64,000 bases of DNA, from assembly GCF_000149955.1 (NCBI RefSeq), contig NC_030992.1:1904366-1968365 (forward strand). The letters run 5' to 3'. Numbering within the stretch: position 1 is the stretch's first letter; every line of letters begins with the position of its first letter. This document shows positions 23,596-35,256 of the stretch, piece after piece. Below the pieces are notes generated by a model. That model was not told the DNA's origin and searched no databases. It saw nothing but the letters and a program-made list of their open reading frames with translations. The DNA comes from Fusarium oxysporum f. sp. lycopersici 4287. Its lineage: Eukaryota; Ascomycota; Sordariomycetes; Hypocreales; Nectriaceae. Both the position numbers and the translations under genes were made by a program.

Positions 23596-25891
23596 ATGTC
23601 GAGTATCATGAGCAAGCGCCAGCAGGCGCGGAACGAAAAGGCCCTGCAGGATCTTGTGCAGAACACCCCGGGCAATAATATGTGCGCTGACTGCCACGCG
23701 CGTAATCCAGGTATGCTCCAGATGTACAACCAAGCTCATCCTGCGCCGGGTATACGAGATGACCGGAATTTGCTAACATCAATTGTCAATATCAGCTTGG
23801 GCATCATGGAGTGTACGGCCCCCCACTACATACGGGAACTGATCCAATACTAATATGTTTGTTAGTTGGGCGTTTTCCTATGCATGAGATGTGCTGCAAT
23901 TCATCGAAAGTTGGGTACTCACATCTCCAAAGTAAAGTCCTTGAGCATGGATAGTTGGACCAACGAGCAAGTTGACGTGAGCAACAACAACAACCCGGGG
24001 ATCGTGCCCAAAGAAAACCAATAGCTTACACGGTCTATAGAACATGCGAAAGGTCGGAAACATCACATCCAACAACATTTATAACCCCGAGCATCGCAAA
24101 CCTCCCGTCCCGGTCGACGCTGACGAAGCGGATTCTGCTATGGAACGATTCATCAGACAGAAATATATGAATAATACTGTTAGTGGAACGGGAAAGCCTA
24201 GATCTCCTCATATAGGCGAAGGGACTCCTCCACCACTGCCGCCTAAGAACTCGAAGTTCGGATTTCGATCAGCTTCATCTATTTTCCCTCTGTCGTCCAA
24301 GTCGAAGAAGGACTCCAAAACCATTACAGCTGCGCAAGGTGGACGTAGCGAGTCTCCAAGACCTCCTAATAAACCATCAAAAGTGTTCGGCGCCACCTTA
24401 GATCTTGATCAACCGGATGACATGGAGCAAAAGCTGGCTAGGCTACAAGACATGGGATTTCAGGACGCCAAACGCAATGCTCTGGTGTTGAAAGGTGTTA
24501 ATGGCAACATTGAGCGAGCGATTGAGACTCTTGTGCGATTGGGTGAGGGTAGTGGCCGGCCCTCACCTCTTCCCACCCCTTCACCTCGGGAACAGACTCT
24601 GCGAACATCAAGGTCTTTGACGCCCCTGACACCGAGTTCTGGCGGGCTGGGACTCGGCGCAGGTCTCAGCGTTCCCGCCCGTTCAGCTACGGACCGTCCC
24701 ACTACTCCATCAAGTGCTTCGACAAACCCGTTTGATAACTTAGGAACGGCTCAGCCCCAGACGGCCCAGTCGACGGGAAGCCTTCATAACCGGAACCCAT
24801 ACGGTCAGACAAACCCATTCGGCGTGCCAGCCGCTCAACAGCAACAACCGGCAGATGCGTTCAGCCAGGCATTCCAAAACATGTCTCTCTCTCCCCAACA
24901 GCCTCTGTTCCCTCACCATACTGGAGGACCAGCACCACAGCAAGCACCACAGGCGACAGGATACCAACAAGTGGCTCCATCAGCGCCAACAACCCCAAGT
25001 GGCTTCTCAACTCTGGGCTTCAGTAACAACATGACATACCCACAGCCTGTCCAAGCGCAGGCGACTGGATATAATCCCTTTCTAGCGAACACCGCAGGTG
25101 CAATACAGCAACAGCCGCAACAAGGGTCCAATCCCTTCCCTCAAGTCAACACCAACCAAGCACCTGCTGGATACAATCCGTTCGCTCGATCCCCAACTCG
25201 AATCGCATCGGCAAGCCTTGGTCAGATACCAGAGCAAACGCAGAGTTCTTTTCAAAACTCATCTGTTTATCAGGGATCTGCCGTGTATCAGAGCCCAGCT
25301 CCTTTGAGCCCCCCCGAAACAAGCACGAACCCTTTTTTTGCAAATGCTGGTCAGCCTGTGGCGCAAACAAGTCAACAGGACTTTGTGCAACAACCTGTCG
25401 TGCAACAGATGCAGAGTCAACCTCAAGCAAGCCACAACCCCTTTGCCCAGCAGCAGCCTCAAATGTACCAGCAGCAGCAGTTTTACCAACCTCAGAGACC
25501 AGATAAGGCCTCGATCATGGCTCTTTTTAATAACTACCCTCAAACGGTACAGCAACAGCCAGGTGCGGCCGCGGCTCAGCCTTCATACCAGGTTCAGCAG
25601 GCCACACAATATACCCAGCAGCCAACCATCCCAGAAAACCAGCCCCTGCAAGCTCCAATGGCACCTGTGCAGCAGCAACCAAGTGTGCCTCAGCATCTAT
25701 CATCTAGCACAAACCCTTTCATGAGTGGTGCGCCTTCTTCTGGCGTCGCTGGTAACCGAAATGCTGCGACCACTTCAGACCCATTTGCTGCAAGGAGCAG
25801 AGAGAGCATGAACCTTGGCCTTGACCTTGCGTGGACAAATGGGCGACACAGCCCAGATGCATTCGCAAGCCTCAGTGCACGACATGGATGA
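23596..25891 (+). CDS. ArfGAP with UBA domain and NPF repeats (Gts1/Ucp3-like)
   Basis: Four exons (23596-23710, 23796-23812, 23866-23976, 24041-25891) give 697 residues. The ATG has a CCACC context. The ArfGAP zinc finger is intact: CADC, 16 residues, CMRC, followed by AAIHRKLG with the arginine finger. A UBA domain follows at about residues 225-265 ([22 protein letters not shown]). The rest is Gln/Pro-rich with eight NPF motifs, known ligands of EH domains. ArfGAPs stimulate GTP hydrolysis by Arf, uncoating COPI or endocytic vesicles. ArfGAP plus UBA plus Gln-rich tail is the layout of yeast Gts1 and fission yeast Ucp3. Exon 2 is only 17 nt and sits between two zinc-ligand pairs. Splicing was confirmed by restoration of the zinc finger and frame. 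Confidence 0.93.
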
Positions 25892-28399
25892 TGGTACGAG
25901 ACTAGAGGCAGTATTGGAATACGATATGTTCAGGATAGTACAAATGTGACACGGGAGATGTGAAGTACACTGTATGATAGTATTAACGTTGGTTCTGGTT
26001 GATTATTGGGACTATGTTATTGCCATTTGGCTATAGTCTTTCTTTTATGTACTCCAGAGCAGGGTGGTTGATAGGGACTGGTCAGGATTGCTGGGGTATG
26101 GCAAACCGGCCTTGACCGAGCAATTGAGGGTTGAAAGACGGCATTGAGGATAACATGGCATAATGGTGCGTATAGACGGAGGGACAGACGATAATAGACT
26201 TGCTGAGGTAGTCAGCGGTGGCTCAAGCATTAAGGGAGTACGGATGCGATATTCCTCCTCCTATGGCATTGGCTGTTGCTGAGTCAACTAATTTGAGCTT
26301 TGGCATTTTTGCGAGTAAAATGGCTCTGTCGAAAATGCCGTCTCTTCATGATACTGTTCATGAGTGTCAAACTCTGTTGGACTGTCTCCACATACCATTG
26401 GTCTCGTGAGTAACATGATGCGCCCGGACAACACCAGGGATCGAATTGAGTATCTCAATTGTTGATCATGTCTCTGGCTGCGGCAGAAATGCAGCCGAAC
26501 ATGGATGTTTTTGGTGATGGTCTCGGTCCGGATACGTACCCGATAGAAGCAAAACGCGGGGTTGGGTAAGGCACTAGGTAGTGGCACCACCACCTTGGGA
26601 ATCTAGCACATCCACCAATCAACTTACACGACAGAAGGGGGTTAATCAGGCTGCTCGGAGATGCACATGCGTAGAGTTGGCCGAGAAAGTAGGTATCTTG
26701 GAACCAGCTTCTTCATTATCAAGGGGCGAGAACGGAATCATGAATATTTAGAGACAAATTGCGCTGGGCCACAGAATCATGATCGAATTAGGTGATACGA
26801 CGTGGATGTTTAGAGCAGGATAAACTGGGTTTGTGGGTAACAAAAAGCTGTAACGGGGCCATTATCATGCAAATCCGGAAGAAGTCAGCACGCAATGTGT
26901 CTGTTATTGAAAAATGTGGCACAGCGGCAGCATCCAAAACCGAATACAGTGATTGCTGTACGGTAGAATGCGAAATTGAGGCGAGTAGGTTGTTGTGTAA
27001 GCGCTTGAGGAACTCTTATTATTGTGAGATGATTGCAGAGGATTCTAGACTCTTCGGACATGAGTGGCTGACACATTCGATGATCTGTGTGGGACAGTCT
27101 TGGAAACGTTGTGTGTAACGGTGCTGTGCAACCAAGAAGAATATGTGTGGTGTCTTCCAGGTGTCAGGAACCTTGAGGCCCTTGCATCAAAGAAGTGCCA
27201 TGTTGGTCCCAAATTATCTTAACACTGTCTAAGTATTATCGTCACAAATGACTCTGTTACTAGGTTTTCTGCCATCTCCTAGGTTGTCATGGTACCTAGG
27301 CATACCAACTTACCTACTATACCCATTAGCCAAGGAGATTGAGGAGTAGCTGGGATAAGCGGGAAGTCAATTCCTTACTGTGACAATCAGCATCCTGAGC
27401 TTGGAACGTTTTGACGCACTGACAAGCTCAGTTCAGTGACTGTTGTCTGGATCAGACTCGTGGCCATGGATAACTAACCCAGACTATTCTCTCTACTATT
27501 AAAAAAAAAAGCACCTTTAGGTTGCTTTACATTATCTCAGTTACAATTTACAGTTCGACAGTCACTCTGTTGTCAACTAGTGTTTATCAACCAGTAGACT
27601 GGGCCATGTGCTGTGGAGGCGTTCGCATTAGTGCGAGACAGTGCGCCAAGTCGAGACAATGCTTAGCGGAGATGATTCGTATTTTCAAAGAATGAGTTGA
27701 GAATAATGATGATGATCATTATCATGAACTTACTACCCATTTGAGTTGATTCATTTGGCAGCGAATCTATAGAGTCTAATCATGTGATACCAAATGACGA
27801 TATCAACGGGCACCGCATATTATTTCTACCCATTTCTTGAGTTTGGTTGGCCTCGGCTACCTCACATCAGTGGTTGCCAAGATAAGATAGTCGCACTGTA
27901 CTTGGCCATGAGGTGTTATGTTACCCCGGCTGCAATTGTGGCAATCCCTTCCTCCACTGTGGACTGTGGACTGCCTGAGGTGTGCACAAAATTCCAGAGC
28001 CTCAGGTGAGGGGTCCACCCCAAACGCACTGTTCCCTCCGCCCCGAGCGCCCCGAAGTCACCAAATTCCTGGGTTCCTCTACTTCCTCGTTCTTACTTAA
28101 CCTCACCGCTGCCCAAACACCAGAGATCTTAGGCTTACATCTAACACACAACGCATCCAAGACACATTCTCCACGAATTACTCAAAACACCGTCGCAAAC
28201 ATCTTCGCACGTCTCCACAACTTACTCCTCCACATTCGCCTCGAAACAAACAACACACGAATTCTTTAAAAGGATTTCTAACCCGCTGGTCTGAAGAGCC
28301 ATCTCACCACACGCTATCAATCAACTTCTGCCGATCAACACCCTCGACCCTTACCGAACTATATCAACTCTAGTCGATAACCCGGAATCATCATCAGAA
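25892..28399. other. Intergenic region upstream of the antizyme gene
   Basis: About 2.5 kb. From roughly 28000 to 28399 the sequence is C/A-rich and pyrimidine-biased, which fits a long antizyme leader. The remainder shows no gene, RNA or notable repeat. Confidence 0.55.
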
Positions 28400-29345
28400 A
28401 TGGCGCCAATGAATAATCAGAATTTGAATTACAGTAGTAATTACGGCGAGGCCGCTGCCCAGAAGGTCAATGTCCTTGCCTCTTGCTACCTCGTCGACTC
28501 TGCTGCCAACCTCAAGGGCCTCCACTACTGCACTACCGGGGTTGCAGGTATGTTCTCTCCTTTCAACACCAAGTCCTTATCATAGTACTAACTCTACTAC
28601 AGGGGCCGAGTGGTATTCCTGAGGTCCCTTCCTCAGGACTACCCTCCCCTCCAACAAGCCCCCCCCTCGCCGCACTAACCTCGTCTAACGAGCTCGCCCT
28701 TCTGCCCAAGAGCAAGAAGCGCGAGATCCCAGGCCGGCGCCTGGGTCGACGAGGGGGGGCAGCACTTTCGATCAGGGAAGAATGTGAGAGATTCTTTTGC
28801 GAGTCCATGAAGACGACTTTCCACGGTGAGAGGAATTCGTCCATGAATGGCTCCGGCCTGTCTGGTGCTTTTTTACCAACGCCGCCGTCCGATGACCGGC
28901 TCCCCGAACACTTCAAGCCTGTTTCTGATGACAAGCTACCTGCCTACAATATTACCGCTTGGCTGGAGATGTGGGACTATGCCGGCGGAGCGAGCTTCCG
29001 TGCCTTTGTTGCTGATGACGGAGAGGAGAAATCTCTCTTTGTTTTCTTTGATATCGAAGGCGTACTTGGCCGAGACCTGAAAAAGGCGTAAGTAACACTG
29101 TTTCAAAATCTTTGTCCAAATGCTAAATGCTTGGTAGTCTGATGGCACTTATCGAACTGGCCGACGGTCCTCTGGACTGTGCCCATATTGTCACTTGCAT
29201 AGATAGACGCATCCCTGCGGACGACGTCCACTCTTTGACAAAGAGTCTACAGTGGGTTGGCTTCGACATGGTTACTCTAGACCACTGGGCTCATGGTCTT
29301 GATGTCACGAGCAAGAAGTGGATGTTGATGGGTATGGAGCTATAG
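28400..29345 (+). CDS. oaz1: Ornithine decarboxylase antizyme, expressed by +1 frameshifting
   Basis: Exons are 28400-28547, 28603-29087 and 29138-29345. The zero frame encodes 55 residues ending GAEWYS and meets TGA at 28620-28622. Skipping one base opens a +1 frame that runs 224 residues to 29345, for 279 residues in all. The +1 frame carries the antizyme domain: YNITAWLEMWDYAGGASFRA, then SLFVFFDIEG, LMALIELADGPLDC and a C-terminal WMLMGMEL. Intron 2 (29088-29137) splits the Ala codon before LMALIEL. Antizyme binds ornithine decarboxylase, directs it to the 26S proteasome without ubiquitin and limits polyamine uptake. Polyamines raise frameshifting, closing a feedback loop. The identification rests on the shift-site context, the domain and both frames being open exactly where required. 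Confidence 0.95.
28617..28622 (+). promoter_or_regulatory. Programmed +1 ribosomal frameshift site TCC-TGA
   Basis: The last zero-frame sense codon is TCC (28617-28619), directly followed by TGA (28620-28622) and then G. Reading resumes at GAG (28621-28623). TCC TGA is the canonical antizyme shift sequence known from animals to fungi: slow decoding of UGA lets the ribosome slip forward one base. No stop occurs in the +1 frame through the antizyme domain. The site lies 15 bases into exon 2. Confidence 0.92.
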
Positions 29346-29740
29346 GCATCAGCGCTTTCCTGTCTTTTATGGAGTTAGGGAGCGGATATATTTCCTTAGT
29401 TTCCGCTGTGTCATGTTTCGTTCGTTGGTGTTTTCCAAAATTTCGTCTGGAGGCTTGCTCGGCGATTTGCTATGCTATTCTTGGAGAGATCTGGTAGCAT
29501 CGGGCGTTTAGTCGCAGGAAAAGTTCGACGGCCCCAAGGCTTTTGGCGCATCTCTCATTTTCTTTCGACTTTAAGGGTGTAGGAGCTTAAAGGTATTTGT
29601 GTCATTCTGTATCTTTCGCGGTGATGACTTTCAATGTAGTACAAACCTGCTAGGTAGTTGAGATAATACTAAAACCATTGTGTGCAAGTCAAAAAGTGTC
29701 TATTATTTGTTGTTTTGTTCTATCATTGATGGTTCTAAAA
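29346..29740. other. Convergent 3' spacer between antizyme and his7
   Basis: About 395 bp between two converging stop codons; presumably both 3' untranslated regions and terminators. Nothing else seen. Confidence 0.6.
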
Positions 29741-31438
29741 TCATTCCTCAAATTGTCTAACTTTGAGACCCTTTTCCTTCAAGTAGTCCTTTACCTGTTT
29801 AACGGTGTACTCGCCGCGGTGGAACATACCGGCACCCAAAGCAGCGTCCGTAGTAGTCTTCTCAAAGACTTCCTCGAAATGAGCCGGGTTACCAGCACCG
29901 CTTGAGGCAATGACGGGGATCTTGATAGCTCCCTTCACCTGGTTGATGAGCTCATGGTCAAACCCACTATTGGTACCGTCCTTGTCAATGCAGTTAAGAA
30001 GAATCTCTCCGGCTCCCATTGCTTCAACGGCTTGGGCAAGCTCGACAACATCCATGTCACGAGTCTCACGACCACCCTTGATTGTGCAAGCGTACCAACA
30101 GTATTCCTCGCCCTTAGGACCAGGGAACTGTGTCTTTATGATGTTGTGACGGGTGGCATCAGGCTTGGGAACATAGACACGCTTGGGATCAACGCTCACA
30201 ACGACGGCTTGGTTGCCATAGGCGCGCGAGATCTGCTCAATGGCAGTATTGCCGAAGAGCTTGCGGCCTATAGAGTAGTACTCCTCAGCAGCAAGAACGG
30301 CATCGGAACCGATTGAGACCTTGTCAGCGCCAGACTTGAAATACATGCTAGCGATCTCAAGCGCCGACACCTTTGTGCCGTCAGTATCCATGGTGTCACG
30401 AATACCACCGCCGATAGTCAAGGGCACAAAGACGGTGCGAGACGTTTGACGAAGAATCTCGAGCATAGGGAGATCGGCAACAGGGCAATCTCGGAAAGAA
30501 GTGATGTTAAGGAAAGTCACTTCGTCGGCGCCGGATTCGTAGTATTTCTTAGCCATCTCGACAGGCTTGCCGAGGTTTCGCACGTTGCGATCATCACCCT
30601 TCTCGCGAACATCGTACTGATCACCCTTTGTAACAACCAAGTCACCCTGGTCATTTGTCCTCACATCTAGGCAGGCTATGACTCGCCGTGTTAAGCTGTC
30701 CTCGAACTTGATCGGGGCATTGGCGACAGCCTCATCAACCACGGTACCAAGATTCTTCGCGCCTTCACCTGTGAGGAAAGCCCTGATGGTTTTTAAACCT
30801 GCAGTACCAGACTTTTCGGGGTGAAATTGGGTTGCAAAAATGTTTCCCTTCGCAATGGCGCCTACGAAAGTCTCGGTGCCATAGGTTCCAGTAGCGACAG
30901 TCCATCCCTGGGACTCAAGCTCGCCCGGCTTGTAGGGGCATTTGTAAGAGTGAACATAGTAGTACTTCGAGTCTGGTTGAAGATCGTACATGGCTCGTCC
31001 AGCTGTGAAAGCATTGTTCCACCCGATGTGGGGGACGGATTTACTTGAGTCTTCGAAACGGTCCAAGGAAACTGGAACGACTCCGAGGCCGGGGACATCG
31101 GGGTCCTCTACAGAACCCTCGAATAGGGCTTGTAAGCCGACACATACAGCGAAGAATGGCTTTCCATCAGCAATGTGCTTTCGAACTGGCTCAAGATAGC
31201 CAGCTTGGGACAGTTGGGATAGACAATGACCAAAGTGGCCGACACCGGGGAGGATGAGTTTCTAAAAACGCATCAGTCATGGTGGACAAGAAATTGAATG
31301 GAAGTATCGCCAAACCTCTGCCTTTGGAACGTCCTCCGGCGATCTGACCCATTCTACTTCGTAGCCAGACTTCTCAATGGCATTTACCAGGCTCCTGATG
31401 TTGCCGGCGACATAGTCCAAGAGATGAACAGTGGGCAT
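29741..31438 (-). CDS. his7: Imidazole glycerol phosphate synthase HisHF (HIS7)
   Basis: Two exons (31316-31438 and 29741-31261) joined across a 54-nt intron encode 547 residues, close to the 552 of yeast His7. The N-terminal glutaminase domain has the nucleophile Cys81 in FAVCVGLQ and the His/Glu pair in FHPEKSG. The C-terminal cyclase domain is a HisF barrel ([36 protein letters not shown]) with the catalytic aspartates of HisF in ACLDVR and NCIDKDG. It converts PRFAR and glutamine to imidazole glycerol phosphate and AICAR, step five of histidine synthesis and a link to purines. It shares a 546-bp divergent promoter with the TFIIIC gene; TGACTC elements there suggest general amino acid control. 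Confidence 0.97.
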
Positions 31439-31984
31439 TGTACCCTAGATATGATGGTAAATATATAAAGAAGATAGAAGGTATAAGGACCAGATGTTGC
31501 TTTGGAAAGGTGAATGGTGACTGATATAGCACGATGTACGACCGGACAATTGTAGCGGTAGCTGACTCTATATCAAGTCCAGGGGTGTTTGAAGTCGTCA
31601 AGATAAGTGTGACTGTTCAAACCCCATGAGACTCATTGAAATGTTATAACAGCGACAGCGGGGCAATCGCGAGTCACAGAAACTGCCCCGCCTGATCCCT
31701 GTAATTCTGGACTTTTCAGAAAGTGCCGCCTTTGACCGACTTCCAGACCCTGGACATCTCCCAATTGGCAAGTACCTTTACCACAAGCTAAAGTTTGTGA
31801 CTGCATGTTTACAGTTTGTCAACAAAGCTATATGGCTTTTTGAACTTATCTCCTCTGGCTTATGTTTTCTTCTTCTTTCTCTATGAACACGACCAAGTTA
31901 TGAGTACAGCATTATAATTCTATTTGTTCTCATTCTCTTTCTTAAGCATCTAGTAGCTGTCCCTGCCCATTCTCTGAGCATACT
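31439..31984. other. Bidirectional promoter of his7 and the TFIIIC subunit gene
   Basis: A compact 546-bp spacer between two divergent starts. It contains three hexamers equal to the core of the Gcn4/CPC1 site (described separately) and is T/C-rich just before 31985. Confidence 0.65.
31563..31676. promoter_or_regulatory. Cluster of CPC1/Gcn4-like TGASTC cores
   Basis: TGACTC occurs at 31563-31568, GACTCA (reverse TGAGTC) at 31630-31635 and GAGTCA (reverse TGACTC) at 31671-31676, about 125-240 bases upstream of the his7 ATG. Each matches six of the seven bases of TGASTCA; none is a full palindrome. Cross-pathway control of histidine genes through such sites by CPC1/CpcA is established in Neurospora and Aspergillus; binding here is inference. 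Confidence 0.45.
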
Positions 31985-33243
31985 ATGGCTTCGTTGGACG
32001 AGGCGAGATTGGCAGATAAGGCAGCAATTGTCAACATTGAGGAACAGCTTGGAAGGGACGAACAAGAAGAGTGGGAGTACGAATACTCGACCACCGAAAC
32101 AGAGGTACTGTTACACCTTGGTCTCAAGATGCCTATCATGCGCAACCAGCTAACTTCTTGCCAAAGACATACTATTTGACTGTCGATCTTTCATTTCCAG
32201 AATTCAAGGACCGACAGCCAAGAGCGCCTCACCACAGCCGCGGCGGGTATTACAAAACCTGGCTCGATCACAATCCTAGTTTGAGAGGTGTTCATGCTGG
32301 GGATGATAATGATGACGATAACGACAATGAGCCACTCCCAGAACGAGAGGCTGATGACGATGAACCTGAAATCGATCCGGCACTAAGCAACGACAAAGAT
32401 AAAGGCAAAGAAGTCGACAGAGGTGAGCCAGAGGACGACACAAGAGACGATGTGGATAAAACACGCGGTGAGAATGAAAATATCCAGATTCTCGAGCTAC
32501 ATTCAGAAAAGCCGGTCATATCATACAAAGGGCGCACATTCGAGGGATCGTGGGCGGAAGTCATTGGCACCGAAGCTATCTTTGCGACACGCGACAGCGA
32601 TCGCCCCCTCCCCGCTCTGCGCCATCTAGATGGAAATATTGATTTTCTCGGCGCATGTGCGTCGAGAATCGCCACCAAAGAGACTGTGGTCAAGCCAAAA
32701 ATTATTAGAGAGGATCCATTGGCCGCTATCAGGGAGGAATGGAACATTCGAATTCCTGTTGGAAAAGACAGGTCAGGAGAAAGAGCTGAACAGACACGGT
32801 TTCTAGAAAACTTGATGGCGATCAAGAAGAGGAACAAGGAGAAGGATCAGGTCACCGTATGGGCTAAAGACGGCGAGGGTCAGGACTTCAAAGACAATCG
32901 AGACCCTGACTATAAACCTAGGCGAAGAAGAAGATTGCTCAATGAGGATGGAGAGGAAGTCATTCCAAAACGCGAGAGACGACGTGCAAGTGGGCGTAGA
33001 GGCGGCCGTCCCAGACTTCGACCCGGGGTTATTCGTGGACGAGGTTCAACGGCCCCAACTCCATCGGCAACTAGAGATCTGGAAAGTACTGTACATGAAG
33101 GGAATATGTCAACTCCTACTCCAAGCAGATGGAATGAACTGTATGGAAGAGCGGATGAATACATGGACCATTCTGACGACGAGGATGACACGGATGAAGG
33201 AGATGAAGAAGAAGAGGATGAGGACATGGCAATGGCAGATTGA
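31985..33243 (+). CDS. TFIIIC tau55/Sfc7-like subunit (TFIIIC_sub6 triple barrel)
   Basis: Two exons (31985-32104 and 32167-33243) give 398 residues. The junction restores EEWEYEYSTTETE-TYYLTVDLS, the signature of the TFIIIC_sub6 family, which splicing alone makes continuous. Its intron has a GTACTG donor and a GCTAAC branch. A second barrel strand set follows near residues 185-245 (ISYKGRTFEGSWAEVIGTE). The centre and C-terminus are strongly acidic (runs of Asp/Glu), and a basic patch, RRGGRPRLRPG, resembles an AT-hook. The subunit belongs to the tauA half of TFIIIC, which binds the A box of tRNA genes and helps recruit TFIIIB for RNA polymerase III. Outside the barrel the sequence is low-complexity, so alignment there would be poor. 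Confidence 0.85.
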
Positions 33244-35256
33244 ATGACGGCAATAGTTGAACTCCAGAAGATGGAATATCTAGTTGACATTTAGCGCATA
33301 AGATTATGATACCCGTGGTGAATTGTCGCCAAGAAATAATAATAAAACTTCATATACCCTACACTTCTGTTTTACGTGTTGAGCAGGTTGTGAGCATACA
33401 CATGGCGAAGCTACAAGGCTAACGTGTGGCACACTTGAAGACCGCACGAGGTTTGCGATCAAGTTGTCATTGGTTAATGGGTCTTGGAGTCAGCCTTATG
33501 CACATGGCGGAAACTCCGAATACGGTGGTCCATCGTACAAAGTTCCTAGAATTATGTGGTGTTGATAGATTTGGTGATTTGTTGGGTAACTAGAGATCTT
33601 TCGTTAAGCGGGATTTCTCGATCAAGTCATTCATCGATTCCACGATCTATCCAGGGTGAGAACTTAACACAGCAAAGTCCGCGTATATGATACTGCCAGC
33701 TGCGTTATGCAAGAACACATTTGAAAGTTCGGAGTCTCCTTTGTAAGATCAAGGCTATTTGAGGGCATATGAAACTGTCACAGTCCATAACACAACACTC
33801 GTGCCGTGACCTTGTGAATTGACGAGTGATCATGAGTCTACCCCCAGTGTCTTCGATTTTCGCATCTGCTGCTCCAAATCCGACACAAGTCATTCACCTG
33901 CAGCTGGAGGGACTTCATTGAAGTACTGTGACTCGTAGGCACAAGAGTGATCGTGTCACCCAGCACCAGTTCCCCCACATGTCTCGCACGTTTATATATT
34001 CTTTGCCGCAGATGCACATCTGTTGGGGAATGTTTAATCTGACGGTGAACAAGATCCTGTTATCTTTCTTAACTATAGATCATGGGAACGACAGTTGAGG
34101 GTGTCGTACTCGGGACTGTAGGTAAGTAAGTACACCCAGCACACCCTGGTCACTCTGGCTGAATTCCCAGTCTTTCGGTCAACAAGTGGTAGATACTTTA
34201 TGCTGAATGGGAAATAGGGCGGGTTTGAATGTATCCGTTACACGATCTTTGATCCAGTCGGCCCATTCCAGAACTGCAAACCGGGGTTGCAGATGGATCT
34301 TGGAGGCTCAGAAAGGGCCCAGCAAGAGGGGAATCCTGTCCATGTTGCGCAAAAAGAGGGGTGCTTGCGCTAAAACACGATCAAGGAACAGTCTGGGCAG
34401 GGCTGTGATGTCGTTTCTTATTTGCTGCAGCGGATCAGGTCAGTACCTAAGGTACCCGAGTCTTGAACTGTACAGAAAGAATGTAACGCAGGCGTGAAAC
34501 GTTGGTGAAGAGAGTTTGCGAACAAAATCTAAATTTGTCGTATCCTTCTCACTATAATAATTACGCGTCGGCAGTTCTGTAGTAGACACTTCCACTTGAG
34601 GCTGAGCAAGAAATCTCGGTACAGAACATCCATAAATGGACATATCCGCTTTGCTTCTACCCCAGACTTGACGTATTCGTACTCATCATCCAAGCCCAAA
34701 CCCCATACCTTAACCAGACATCTATCGTCAGATACGCCAGAAAAAGAATGCTATCAAGTACACTCTTGCAAGTCTGCAAATGCAAACCGTGTACCTACTG
34801 CAGCTCCATTTCCTAAAGTGTAAAAGTATCTGTACCTGCATCCCCACCACCCTCCACCGGTTACGTCTCACCAACACTCCGCCAATCGATACCCTTGCCC
34901 TGCCATCAAATACGCAGCGACCAAAAAGTATCCCGTTCTAGACTATGGCGCGCGCTTCTTTTCTTCTGTCGACTTAGCGGTAGGTTTTGTCTCCCTTCCC
35001 TCTATTCTACTCTTTGTCCATCCTTTACCCTAGCCTGGCCTTACTCCTCCTCCCAACGACATGCCGCGAGCGGTGTCGTACTTCTCTCGTTCGTTCGTGA
35101 TGCTCATATAGCCGGCCTATCCTGTCTCATTCTTCTTCCCGGCCTCACTTCGATACTCCCCCGGCTTGTCGTAGGTCTTCGAAATCGAGTCTCTTCAACT
35201 TCAATTGCTGCGCAAACTACGTCCATGGGCCCTTGCAGTTCTTTATCGCTACAGCC
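33244..35256. other. Intergenic region upstream of the Vps62-family gene
   Basis: About 2 kb between two plus-strand genes. The last 400 bases are C/T-rich, in keeping with a leader; an upstream intron there cannot be excluded. No gene, RNA or repeat was found in the rest. Confidence 0.55.

Noticed and set aside
28483..29091. Separate gene starting upstream of the antizyme domain in the +1 frame
   Set aside because: The +1 frame before the shift site runs through intron sequence and lacks a suitable ATG; the frameshift model explains both frames.
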